A stretch of DNA of 64,000 bases from Nesterenkonia ebinurensis (GTDB lineage Bacteria > Actinomycetota > Actinomycetes > Actinomycetales > Micrococcaceae): the NCBI RefSeq assembly GCF_008711175.1, contig NZ_VWNF01000045.1, forward strand, positions 62,001-126,000. Direction: 5' to 3'. Positions 34,681-42,828 of the stretch are shown here, piece by piece. Below the pieces are notes generated by a model, which saw nothing but the letters and a program-made list of their open reading frames with translations, made no database searches and was not told the origin of the DNA. The position numbers were made by a program, and so were the translations under genes. How positions within the stretch are numbered: the stretch's first letter is position 1; the number at the start of each line of letters is the position of its first letter.

Positions 34681-35403
34681 ATGGCAAAGGGACCCATGAC
34701 TCGGCCGGACGGGAAACCCATCCAGGTGGTGATCGCCGACGACGAGACCATGCTCGCCGACCTGCTGCGCTTCGCCGTGACCTCGGAGGGCTGGCAGCCG
34801 CATACCGCCTCCGACGGGCAGAGGGCGCTGAAACTCATCCGCGAGGTAAGCCCCGACGTGGTGGTCCTCGACGTGATGATGCCCCAGGTGGACGGAGTGG
34901 AGGTGGTCCGACGTGTCCGGACCGGCGGCAACGAGGTGCCGATTCTCCTGCTGACGGCCAAGGATGAGGTATCAGACAGGATTGCCGGACTCAGCGCGGG
35001 CGCAGACGACTACGTCACCAAGCCCTTCAGCGTGGAGGAGGTGGTGATCCGCCTGCGCGGTCTGGTGCGCCGGCATCTGCGCGCGCTCGAAGCCGACGAA
35101 GCGCTCCTGGTGGTCGGGGACCTGCAGCTGAACGATGAGACCCACGAGGTCATGCGGGCCGGAGTGCGCATTGAGCTCACCGCCACGGAGTTCGCGCTCC
35201 TGAGGTACCTGATGGAGAACCCGCGGACGGTGCTGAGCAAAGCCCAGATCCTTGACCGGGTATGGGGATACGACTTCGGAGGAAGATCATCGGTGGTGGA
35301 GCTCTACATCTCCTATCTGCGGAAGAAAATCGACAGCGTGGGGGAGCCGATGATCCACACCCTGCGCGGCGTCGGCTACACCATCAGGGCCGCCGATGCG
35401 TAG
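34681..35403 (+). CDS. OmpR/PhoB-type response regulator
   Basis: The 240-residue protein has a receiver domain with acidic pocket VVIADDETM, phospho-acceptor Asp64 (VVLDVMMPQVDG) and the lysine of VTKPF, then a winged-helix DNA-binding domain ending in RGVGYTIRAADA. ATG 34681 is preferred over the TTG nine bases earlier. Its 3' end overlaps the histidine kinase start by eight bases. The adjacent Tat-dioxygenase operon is a possible target. Confidence 0.93.
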   Translation: MAKGPMTRPDGKPIQVVIADDETMLADLLRFAVTSEGWQPHTASDGQRALKLIREVSPDVVVLDVMMPQVDGVEVVRRVRTGGNEVPILLLTAKDEVSDRIAGLSAGADDYVTKPFSVEEVVIRLRGLVRRHLRALEADEALLVVGDLQLNDETHEVMRAGVRIELTATEFALLRYLMENPRTVLSKAQILDRVWGYDFGGRSSVVELYISYLRKKIDSVGEPMIHTLRGVGYTIRAADA

Positions 35404-36913
35404 GAGATGGCCGCTGCGGCGGCAGCTCGCGGTGATCGTAGTAGTCATGACCGTGGCCGCGGTGCTGGTGATCGGCACCGTCAGCGTGATCACCCAGCGG
35501 ACCGGCCTGATCAACAGGCTTGACGATCAGCTGCAGATCACTCTCGATGCCGCCTCGCGCGACGCACTGCCCAATCCGGTGCCACCGTGGTCAGGCTCCG
35601 CCCCCGAAGGTGCGGCTGAACCCGCACCTAACTGGCAGGAGGGCCCGGAGGTCGGTCCGCAGCTCGGCGGGCTGACCGTGGTGGCCGACGCTAGCCGGCC
35701 GGTGGCGGCGCAGCAGATACGGGCCGAATATGTGGACCCGGAGACAGGTGAGGTTCATGATCTCGACGACGACCAGGTGCATCGGCTCCTCGCAGAGGCC
35801 GGGACGGCGGCCGCCCCCACCACCGTGGATCTGGGCGAGGAGGGAACCTTCCGAGTCTCTGCCCGCACGGTGGAGGAGAGCATCACCGTGGTGGCCGGAC
35901 AGTCCATGGCGCAGGTGGACCGCACGGTAGGTGAGCAGGTGACGGTCTTCGCCTTAGTCGCGGCCGCCACCTTGAGCATCACGCTCGCTATCACCCTGAC
36001 CCTGATCCGCAGGGGACTCCGTCCGCTGCGCCGACTGAGCCAGGTGTCGGGACAGGTGGCCGCCACACCGCTGGCCTCCGGCGAGGTCAGCCTGCAGCGG
36101 GTACCAGAAGCTGTCACCGATTCGAGCACTGAGATCGGGCAGGTGGGCGAAGCCTTCAACACCATGCTCGCCCACGTGGAGAACGCGCTGCAGACCAGGG
36201 AGTCCTCCGAGCAACGCTTGCGGCAGTTCATCGCCGACGCCAGTCACGAGCTGCGCACCCCACTGGCCGCGGTGAGCGGGTATGCCGAACTGGCCCATGG
36301 CGCCGTCGAGGCCCCCGGGCAGCAGGCGCAGGGTCAGCAGCACACCGTGAAGGACTCCCTGCTGCGGATCCGGTCGGCTTCATCTCGTATGAGCCTGATG
36401 GTCGAGGACCTGCTGCTGTTGGCGCGCCTGGATGCCGGGGTGCCCCTGCGCAGCGAGCCCGTCCCATTGGCAGGCCTTCTGGCGGAGGCCTGTTCCGATG
36501 CTCAGGTCACCTCCGGTGACCACCGCTGGGTGCTGGACCTGCCGGAGGATGCCGCAGAGGTCACCGTGACGGGAGACCCCGACCGGCTCTACCAGGTGCT
36601 GGCCAATCTGCTGACCAACGCCCGGTCCCACACGCCGGCCGGTACAGAGGTCACCCTCAGCCTCAGTGCAGGACAGGACTGGACGGAGGTCATAGTGCAC
36701 GACGACGGCCCTGGCATCGAGAACAGCCGGATCGGCAGGATCTTCGACCGCTTCTACCGCGGTGACCCCTCACGCGGCCAGGCCGCTGGATCCAGCGGCC
36801 TGGGACTGGCCATCGTGAAGGCGATCGTCAGCGCCCACGGCGGGCAGGTCAGTGTCAGCAGCAGACCCGGCTCCACCAGCTTCCTCGTCCGGCTTCCGCG
36901 CCGCCGCGGCTGA
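35396..36913 (+). CDS. Membrane sensor histidine kinase
   Basis: The 505-residue kinase has a signal-anchor helix (residues 10-32), an extracytoplasmic sensor of about 140 residues, a second membrane helix (about 182-203), a HAMP linker, HisKA with phospho-accepting His284 (DASHELRTPLAAVSGY) and HATPase_c with N, G1 and G2 boxes (LTNARSHTP, DDGPGIE, GSSGLGLAIVKAI). It pairs with the upstream regulator. The last 144 bases overlap the convergent tatB-like frame. The sensed signal is unknown. Confidence 0.93.
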   Translation: MRRRWPLRRQLAVIVVVMTVAAVLVIGTVSVITQRTGLINRLDDQLQITLDAASRDALPNPVPPWSGSAPEGAAEPAPNWQEGPEVGPQLGGLTVVADASRPVAAQQIRAEYVDPETGEVHDLDDDQVHRLLAEAGTAAAPTTVDLGEEGTFRVSARTVEESITVVAGQSMAQVDRTVGEQVTVFALVAAATLSITLAITLTLIRRGLRPLRRLSQVSGQVAATPLASGEVSLQRVPEAVTDSSTEIGQVGEAFNTMLAHVENALQTRESSEQRLRQFIADASHELRTPLAAVSGYAELAHGAVEAPGQQAQGQQHTVKDSLLRIRSASSRMSLMVEDLLLLARLDAGVPLRSEPVPLAGLLAEACSDAQVTSGDHRWVLDLPEDAAEVTVTGDPDRLYQVLANLLTNARSHTPAGTEVTLSLSAGQDWTEVIVHDDGPGIENSRIGRIFDRFYRGDPSRGQAAGSSGLGLAIVKAIVSAHGGQVSVSSRPGSTSFLVRLPRRRG

Positions 36914-37363
36914 ACCGACCGGCTCTGCAGCCAGCCCTGCAGGACGCGGGGATCCCAACCTGCGCTCAGAGGCCGGAGCGATGATCCGCCGCTGAGGCGC
37001 TGATGTGACCTCCTGTTCGTCCTGGCGCAGCGGGATCCTGCGAGGGTGTCCTGAGGATCCGCCGATGACGTACACCGGTGAGGGCGCCACGGCCGGCTCG
37101 CCGTCCTCCTGCTGAGAGTCCAGCGCCTGCCGGATGATACGGCGCGGATCGTACTGGCGCAGGTCCAGGGCCTGCCACTGCTGAGAATCCATCACGGCGC
37201 CGGCCTCACCCTCGGCGCGCACCCGTGCCGAGGCTGCCGCAGACTTCAGCGACCGCACCAGCTGGCCCAGCTTCTGGGCGTAGACGGGAAGCTGCTGGGG
37301 TCCCAGCAAGAACGCGGCCACCATCCCGACGATCAGCAGTTTCTCAAGGCTCAGACCCAGCAT
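36770..37363 (-). CDS. tatB: Sec-independent translocase protein TatB-like
   Basis: The 197-residue protein has the TatA/B layout: a short N-terminal membrane helix (EKLLIVGMVAAFLLGP, residues 7-22), a GPQQLP hinge, an amphipathic helix (YAQKLGQLVRSLKSAAASAR) and a long, disordered polar tail. The glutamate just before the membrane helix and the length favour TatB. Its start lies 20 bases inside tatC. The last 47 codons run antisense to the histidine kinase gene, so the C-terminus is either truly overlapping or the tail has no function. Confidence 0.82.
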   Translation of the reverse strand: MLGLSLEKLLIVGMVAAFLLGPQQLPVYAQKLGQLVRSLKSAAASARVRAEGEAGAVMDSQQWQALDLRQYDPRRIIRQALDSQQEDGEPAVAPSPVYVIGGSSGHPRRIPLRQDEQEVTSAPQRRIIAPASERRLGSPRPAGLAAEPVGSAAAARKPDEEAGGAGSAADTDLPAVGADDRLHDGQSQAAGSSGLAA

Positions 37364-38129
37364 CTTGGATCTCCTTTCTTGTGATGAGCCATTCCCTCAG
37401 CGACGCCACGGCCGCCGCGGCCAGGTAGAGCGCGGTCATGGGCACCGCCACCAGGAACAGGGACAACACGTCCGCCGCAGGCGTCGCCAGGGCTGAGAAC
37501 AGTACGACTGCGACAACGGCTGGTCTCCAGCTGCGCCAGATGGTTCCCGCGCTGAGGAGGCCGAGGAAGTTCAGCATCACCAGTACCACCGGCAGGACGA
37601 ACGCGGCTCCGACGGCAAGGACCAGCCTCAGAACGAAGTCCACGTAATAGCCCGCCTGCAGCAGGACCGAGTCTTGTTCTCCGCCGAAGCCTGCCAGCAG
37701 CTGCACCATATGGGGGAAGAGTGAGAAGCCGGTGCAGGCTCCGGCGAGGAAAAGCGGCAATGCGGCACCCAGGAACCCCAGAGTGTACCGGCGTTCCCCA
37801 CGCGTGAGGCCCGGGGTGAGGAAGGCGAGGAGCTGGTAGAGCCACACCGGGGAGGAGAGGACCACCCCGGTGTACATCGCGATCTTCAGCCGAAGGTCGA
37901 AGGCCGCGGTGACCCTGTCATAGTTCAGGCTCGCGTTCTGTGACTCGGCGAGCTCTGTCACAGGTGAGCGCAGCAGCTCCATCACGCTCTCGGAGAGCAG
38001 CCATCCCATGACCGATCCGATCAGCAGGGCGGCGGCGGCCCAGACGGCACGCCGTCGAGCTTCCTTCAGGTGATCGGCCACTGGCATCCGTGAACCTGGA
38101 CGGGCTTCGGTGCCAGCGGAAGCGGTCAT
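37344..38129 (-). CDS. tatC: Sec-independent translocase protein TatC
   Basis: TatC is the receptor of the twin-arginine pathway that exports folded proteins. The 261-residue protein has six hydrophobic segments, the conserved early motif HLKEARRRA (in place of HLxELRxR) and the FxxPGL-like segment FLTPGLTRGERR. The start overlaps tatA by four bases. Its position with an exported dioxygenase suggests a dedicated copy beside a general Tat set elsewhere in the genome. Confidence 0.93.
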   Translation of the reverse strand: MTASAGTEARPGSRMPVADHLKEARRRAVWAAAALLIGSVMGWLLSESVMELLRSPVTELAESQNASLNYDRVTAAFDLRLKIAMYTGVVLSSPVWLYQLLAFLTPGLTRGERRYTLGFLGAALPLFLAGACTGFSLFPHMVQLLAGFGGEQDSVLLQAGYYVDFVLRLVLAVGAAFVLPVVLVMLNFLGLLSAGTIWRSWRPAVVAVVLFSALATPAADVLSLFLVAVPMTALYLAAAAVASLREWLITRKEIQDAGSEP

Positions 38130-38377
38130 GACGTCGACGTGCCGGCGGTGCCGCCGGCGGCAGGGTCGGCGACAGGTATGGTCACAGTGGGTGGGGCCGA
38201 ACCAACCGACTGCACCTGCTGGGCTGGCTGATGGTCCTCCTCAGTGACCTCCTCCTTCAATATCCGCATGGACTGACCCACGCTTTTGGCCAGGGCCGGC
38301 AGCTTGGTGGCTCCGAAAAGCAGGACGAGGGTCGCAAGCACGATGAGGGCGTGCCATCCGGTGAGATTCTGCAGCAT
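38126..38377 (-). CDS. tatA: Sec-independent translocase protein TatA
   Basis: The 83-residue protein has a single N-terminal membrane helix (WHALIVLATLVLLFGATKLP), the FGATKLP hinge and an amphipathic helix (ALAKSVGQSMRILKEEV), the canonical TatA pore-forming design. It is 32 bases from the dioxygenase stop and overlaps tatC. Confidence 0.94.
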   Translation of the reverse strand: MLQNLTGWHALIVLATLVLLFGATKLPALAKSVGQSMRILKEEVTEEDHQPAQQVQSVGSAPPTVTIPVADPAAGGTAGTSTS

Positions 38378-38409
38378 GGGTTTTCCTTCTGTCGGTGAGA
38401 TGTATGCGA

Positions 38410-39432
38410 TCAGTCTGTGGGGGTTGGTCCGTCGCCGGGCCTGCCATCGGGCCTGCCGCCCGGGTCACCTGGGCCTACTCCGGGTGCCTCGCCGCTGCCG
38501 CTGGGACTTGTCTCGGGGTCTACCAGAACGGTCAGCGAGGCGGTGTAGCCCTCTTCGAGCGAGCCGGTCACCGTGGCCATCTGGTGTTCGGCGGAGTCGT
38601 TGCCGAAGACGTTGTCCGTCTCGAGGCTGACCCCGTCCATGTTCCGGGAGGAGCCTTCATAGGCGGCGAGCTCGTAGACGCCGTCGCTGATATCCTCGGG
38701 AAGCGCCATCTGCGAGACGGCGATGGCGTTGGTGTAGTCCTCGATGTCCTCCACGGACTGATAGACCTCGAAGTGGATATGAGGCCAACGGCCGGTGTAG
38801 CAAGCTGGGTAGATGGCGGTGAAGCTCAGCTCCCCGGCCTCGTCTGCCACCTGCACCCCGCGCAACCAGGTCTGATCCTCCACGCCCTCCGAGTACATGG
38901 AGTAGCGGCCCTGTGCATCGCACATCCAGGCATAGAGAGCTGCTCCGGCGAACGGGGCAGCTTCCTGCTGGGCGTTGAGCAGGGTGAACCGGACCTCCAG
39001 CGGCACGCCCTGGACTGTCTCACCCCCGTCGAGGCTGGTGGTGATGTCCTGCCTGATGATGCCGGACTCCTCCAGCACGTCGGGCCCGTTGGAGCCATCC
39101 CCCGGGTAAGGGCCGGAGGTCTCGTCGGGGATTTCGGTCTCCGGGACCTCCGCGGCGGCAGAGGCGCTGGCACCGGTGGAGCCTGAGGTTGCTGCTGATG
39201 AGGCGGAGGCCGCCGGCGTCGTCGTGGAACCTGAGCCGTCAACGCTGCAGGCTGCAAGCGCGGTGACGCTGACACCGGCCATGCTCAGGCCGAGGATGCC
39301 TCGTCGGCTGATGAGGGTCTGCAGGTCGAAGGAGGCGCCCTGATCGACGACCTCCTCCTGGGGGCGCTGCAGCAGCCGCCCCTCGAAGGACGGTCCTTCG
39401 GGGGTCTGCTCCGGTTCTGGCACGCGTAGCAT
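38410..39432 (-). CDS. Tat-exported lipoprotein, intradiol-dioxygenase-like
   Basis: The 340-residue protein starts at ATG 39432 (GGAGTG site). It has an unusual 40-residue n-region, then a twin-arginine signal SRRGILGLSMAGVSVTALAAC whose LAAC is a lipobox, predicting an exported, lipid-anchored protein. The mature part is a dioxygenase of the intradiol ring-cleavage fold: ETSGPYPGDGSNGPD, LYAWMCDAQGRYSMY, and the Tyr/His iron region PACYTGRWPHIHFEVY. Two iron ligands of the classical Tyr2-His2 set are recognisable here (Y and HxH). Export of such an iron enzyme needs Tat, and the tat genes follow directly. The substrate is unknown. Confidence 0.85.
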   Translation of the reverse strand: MLRVPEPEQTPEGPSFEGRLLQRPQEEVVDQGASFDLQTLISRRGILGLSMAGVSVTALAACSVDGSGSTTTPAASASSAATSGSTGASASAAAEVPETEIPDETSGPYPGDGSNGPDVLEESGIIRQDITTSLDGGETVQGVPLEVRFTLLNAQQEAAPFAGAALYAWMCDAQGRYSMYSEGVEDQTWLRGVQVADEAGELSFTAIYPACYTGRWPHIHFEVYQSVEDIEDYTNAIAVSQMALPEDISDGVYELAAYEGSSRNMDGVSLETDNVFGNDSAEHQMATVTGSLEEGYTASLTVLVDPETSPSGSGEAPGVGPGDPGGRPDGRPGDGPTPTD

Positions 39433-39552
39433 GTTGATCACTCCTGGGTGGGTTGTGGTGTGCTGACAGGGATCAGCATCCTCGCCCAACTCATGAGAGA
39501 GCTGTGGCCCGCTTATGAATCAGCTATGGATCCTCCGGCTGAGAGGCCCAGG

Positions 39553-39568
39553 CGCCGTCATGACGGCG
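39553..39568. promoter_or_regulatory. 16-bp perfect palindrome between dioxygenase and acyl-CoA dehydrogenase genes
   Basis: The sequence CGCCGTCATGACGGCG is self-complementary and lies 46 bases upstream of the acyl-CoA dehydrogenase start and 121 bases upstream of the divergent dioxygenase start. A second pair (CTTGA at 39577, TCAAG at 39594) follows. Either may be an operator; the binding protein is not known. Confidence 0.5.
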
Positions 39569-39613
39569 GGATCTCGCTTGACACAGATATGATTCAAGTC
39601 ACAGACTCGCCAT

Positions 39614-41227
39614 ATGGCTGATACTCACCAGGTGCTGAACCAGGCCCCGCCGCTGGTGGACTATAACGTGGCCGCCGACCCTGCTCTGCTGGATGGCCTA
39701 CACAGCCAGGGTGCCGGCTGGGCTGAGCAGGAATTGCACCAGTTGGGCAAGCTCGCCGGCAGCCAGCAGGCCCAGGACTGGGGCCGTCAGGCCAATGAGA
39801 ATCCACCAGCGCTGAAGACCCACGACCGGTACGGCCACCGGATCGACGAAGTCGAATTCCACCCGGCCTGGCACCAGCTGATGAACACAGCCGTCAGCCA
39901 CGGGCTGCACGCCGCGCCCTGGACCGATGACCGCCCCGGCGCCCACACCGCCCGGGCCGCCAAGTTCCTGGTGTGGAGTCAGGTGGAAGCAGGCCATATG
40001 TGCCCGATCTCCATGACCTACGCCGCGGTCTCGCCACTGCGCCACGCCCCTGAGCTCTCGGAGGTCTACGAGCCGCTGCTGGCCTCCCGAGACTATGACT
40101 GCGGCCTGCGTGAGCCCCGCACCAAACGAGGGGTGATCGCCGGGATGTCCATGACCGAGAAACAGGGTGGCTCCGACGTGCGGGCCAACACAACCACCGC
40201 TGAACCCGCTTCAGACGGCTCCTATGTGATCACCGGACACAAATGGTTCACCTCAGCGCCGATGAGCGATATCTTCCTCACCCTGGCCCAAGCCCCCGGC
40301 GGCCTCACCTGTTTCCTACTGCCCCGAGTGCTGCCCGACGGCAGTCGCAACGGGATCCGCCTGCAACGGCTCAAGGACAAGCTGGGCAACACGTCCAACG
40401 CCTCAGCGGAGATTGAGTACGACGCCGCCCTGGGTTGGAAAGTAGGGGAGGAGGGCCGGGGTGTGCCCACCATTGTGGAGATGGTCAACAACACCCGGTT
40501 GGACTGCGTACTGGCCACCGCATCCCTGATGCGCCAGGCAGCAGTCCAAGCCGTCCATCACTGCGTCCACCGGGAAGCCTTCGGTGCCAGGCTCATCGAC
40601 CAGCCAGCCATGCGTAATGTGCTGGCTGACCTGGTGTTGGAGTCTGAGGCAGCTACCAGCATCGCCCTCCGGCTGGCCGGCGCCAGAGGTGACCAGGAGC
40701 AGAACGCCTTCCGCCGACTGGCCCTGGCAGCAGCCAAGTACTGGGTCTGCAAGCGCGGGCCGGTGCACACCGGTGAGGCGCTGGAGTGCCATGGCGGCAA
40801 CGGGTATGTGGAAGAGTCAGGCATGCCACGGATCTACCGGGAGGCGCCACTGCTGTCTATCTGGGAGGGCTCAGGAAATGTGGCCGCCCTGGACACCTTG
40901 CGGGCGATGGCTAAGGAGCCCGAGACCCTCGAGGCGTTCTTCCAGCAGGTTGACAGGGCGGCGGGGCAGAACCAGCACCTGGATGCAGCACGCAAAGACC
41001 TTCAGCGTGGTCTGACCCACCCGGAGGATGCCCAGTATCAGGTCAGAAGAACAGTGGAGAAGATGGCCCTGGTCCTCCAGGCCTCCCTGCTGGTGCAGCA
41101 CTCCCCGGCGGCCGTGGCCGATGCCTTCTGCGCTTCCCGGCTCGGCGGCGACTGGGGCTATGCCTTCGGAACCCTGCCCCGCGGCGTCGATACTGAAGCC
41201 ATCCTCACCCGCGCACGTCCCAGCTGA
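39614..41227 (+). CDS. aidB: AidB-like acyl-CoA dehydrogenase
   Basis: The 537-residue flavoprotein matches the AidB branch: N-terminal LNQAPPLVDYNVAADPALL, the FAD-contact region GMSMTEKQGGSDVRANTTTA, and the catalytic/loop segment GNGYVEESGMPRIYREAPLLSIWEGSGN. E. coli AidB is induced by alkylation stress and binds DNA; the enzyme substrate is unclear. It is convergent with a DEAD-box helicase gene. Confidence 0.88.
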   Translation: MADTHQVLNQAPPLVDYNVAADPALLDGLHSQGAGWAEQELHQLGKLAGSQQAQDWGRQANENPPALKTHDRYGHRIDEVEFHPAWHQLMNTAVSHGLHAAPWTDDRPGAHTARAAKFLVWSQVEAGHMCPISMTYAAVSPLRHAPELSEVYEPLLASRDYDCGLREPRTKRGVIAGMSMTEKQGGSDVRANTTTAEPASDGSYVITGHKWFTSAPMSDIFLTLAQAPGGLTCFLLPRVLPDGSRNGIRLQRLKDKLGNTSNASAEIEYDAALGWKVGEEGRGVPTIVEMVNNTRLDCVLATASLMRQAAVQAVHHCVHREAFGARLIDQPAMRNVLADLVLESEAATSIALRLAGARGDQEQNAFRRLALAAAKYWVCKRGPVHTGEALECHGGNGYVEESGMPRIYREAPLLSIWEGSGNVAALDTLRAMAKEPETLEAFFQQVDRAAGQNQHLDAARKDLQRGLTHPEDAQYQVRRTVEKMALVLQASLLVQHSPAAVADAFCASRLGGDWGYAFGTLPRGVDTEAILTRARPS

Positions 41228-41276
41228 GTGGAATCAGGCTGAAGAACGAATCAGGAAGACTGGCTCAGCGCAAGTG

Positions 41277-42590
41277 CTAGCGGGAGGCGGAGCGACGGCG
41301 TCCGCTGCTGTTGCGGCTGCGGGAACTGTTTCGCCCGGGCCGGTACCCGGAAGCGCGTCCACCGCCACGGCCACTACTGTGTCCACCCGAGTGTGTGGAC
41401 TGCTGCTGAGCAGGTGCTACAGGCTTGACATAGGGCGCCTGCTCACCCACCAAGTCCAGCACTGCAGTGGAGTCACTGGTCACCGTCATCGGCTGAGCCT
41501 TGATCGCGGCCCGGCGCAGCAGTGCCTGGGTATCGCGGCGCTGCTCAGGCAGCATCACAGTGACCACATCCCCGCTGGAGCCTGCCCGGGCGGTGCGCCC
41601 TGAGCGGTGCAGATAGGCCTTGTGCTCGGCCGGCGGATCAACATGGACCACCAGCTTCACATTGTCCACATGCACGCCACGGGCTGCCACATCGGTGGCT
41701 ACCAGTACCCGCACGCCCTCCTTGCTGAAGGCTGCCAGATTCCGGTCGCGCGCATTCTGCGACAGGTTGCCGTGCAGATCCACCGCAGGAGTCCCGGAAG
41801 AGGTCAGCTGCTTGGCCAGCTTCTTGGCCTGGTGCTTGGTGCGGGTGAACAGGATCCGCTTGCCGGTTCCGGAGGCCAGTGTCTTCACCAGCGTCTTCTT
41901 CTCCTCGGCGGAGACCTCAAAGATGTGATGGGTCATCGCCGAGACATGCGAAGTCGGCTCATCCACCGAATGCAGCAGCTCATTGTGCAGGAACCGCTTG
42001 ACCAGCTTATCCACCCCGTTGTCCAGGGTCGCGGAGAAGAACAGTCGCTGGCCACGGGCGGGTGTCTTGGCCAGAATCCTGGTCACACCGGGCAGGAACC
42101 CCAGATCAGCCATATGGTCAGCCTCATCCAGCACGGTCACCTGAACCTCATCGAGGCTCAGCTCGCCCTGCTGGAGCAGGTCCTCCAGCCGACCGGGGCA
42201 GGCCACCACAATGTCCACGCCCTTGCGCAGCGCAGCCACCTGGTGCTTCTGGCTCACCCCGCCGAAAATAGTGGTGGTGTTCAGCCCCATGACACCGGCC
42301 AGAGGCTCCAGCACTGCGTTGATCTGGGTGGCCAACTCCCGGGTGGGAGCCAGTACCAAGCCCCGCGGCCTGCCAGAGGCAGTGCGGGCGGCGGCGTCGG
42401 CCAACCGGGCCACCAGCGGAATTGAAAAGGCCAGAGTCTTACCGGAACCGGTCTTGCCGCGGCCCAGCACATCACGTCCGCCCAGGGTGTCCGGCAGGGT
42501 CTGCTGCTGGATGGGGAAAGCGGCGAACTTGCCCTCAGCGGCAAGGATGCGCACCAGGGGAGCGGGCACGCCGAGGTCAACAAAAGTCAA
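41277..42590 (-). CDS. DEAD-box RNA helicase
   Basis: The 437-residue helicase has all core motifs: Q motif (FPIQQQTLP), Walker A GRGKTGSGKT, PTRELA, DEAD in VTVLDEADHMADLG, SAT in FFSATLD, and C-terminal ARGVHVDNV and HRSGRTARAG. A basic Gly/Arg/Ser-rich tail ends it (SGRGGGRASGYRPGR). Such helicases remodel RNA in ribosome assembly or decay. The tail likely binds RNA. The cellular target is not known. Confidence 0.94.
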   Translation of the reverse strand: MTFVDLGVPAPLVRILAAEGKFAAFPIQQQTLPDTLGGRDVLGRGKTGSGKTLAFSIPLVARLADAAARTASGRPRGLVLAPTRELATQINAVLEPLAGVMGLNTTTIFGGVSQKHQVAALRKGVDIVVACPGRLEDLLQQGELSLDEVQVTVLDEADHMADLGFLPGVTRILAKTPARGQRLFFSATLDNGVDKLVKRFLHNELLHSVDEPTSHVSAMTHHIFEVSAEEKKTLVKTLASGTGKRILFTRTKHQAKKLAKQLTSSGTPAVDLHGNLSQNARDRNLAAFSKEGVRVLVATDVAARGVHVDNVKLVVHVDPPAEHKAYLHRSGRTARAGSSGDVVTVMLPEQRRDTQALLRRAAIKAQPMTVTSDSTAVLDLVGEQAPYVKPVAPAQQQSTHSGGHSSGRGGGRASGYRPGRNSSRSRNSSGRRRSASR

Positions 42591-42828
42591 GGGTGTATCA
42601 GAAATGGGAGGAGCCTTTCAGAGGCGGGAAACGGGTTCGCCGCGAGAAGCTCAACAGGTTCCTACGACGCACGGTGCGAAAATCACCGAAGTCCCTAGTC
42701 TATCAGGACACCTGCCGGTTCAGCGCCCGGAAGGGTTGTGGTCAGCGTGTTTGTGGGCAATATCATGCTGGAGTCCAGCTGAGCTTCCCAGGATGGGAAC
42801 ACGTTGCACCCGAGCAGAAGGACTTCTG

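Noticed and set aside
42211-42828. Upstream extension of the Rieske flavoprotein frame
   Set aside because: It runs antisense through the helicase gene, and the FAD domain begins only after ATG 42829, which has a proper ribosome site.
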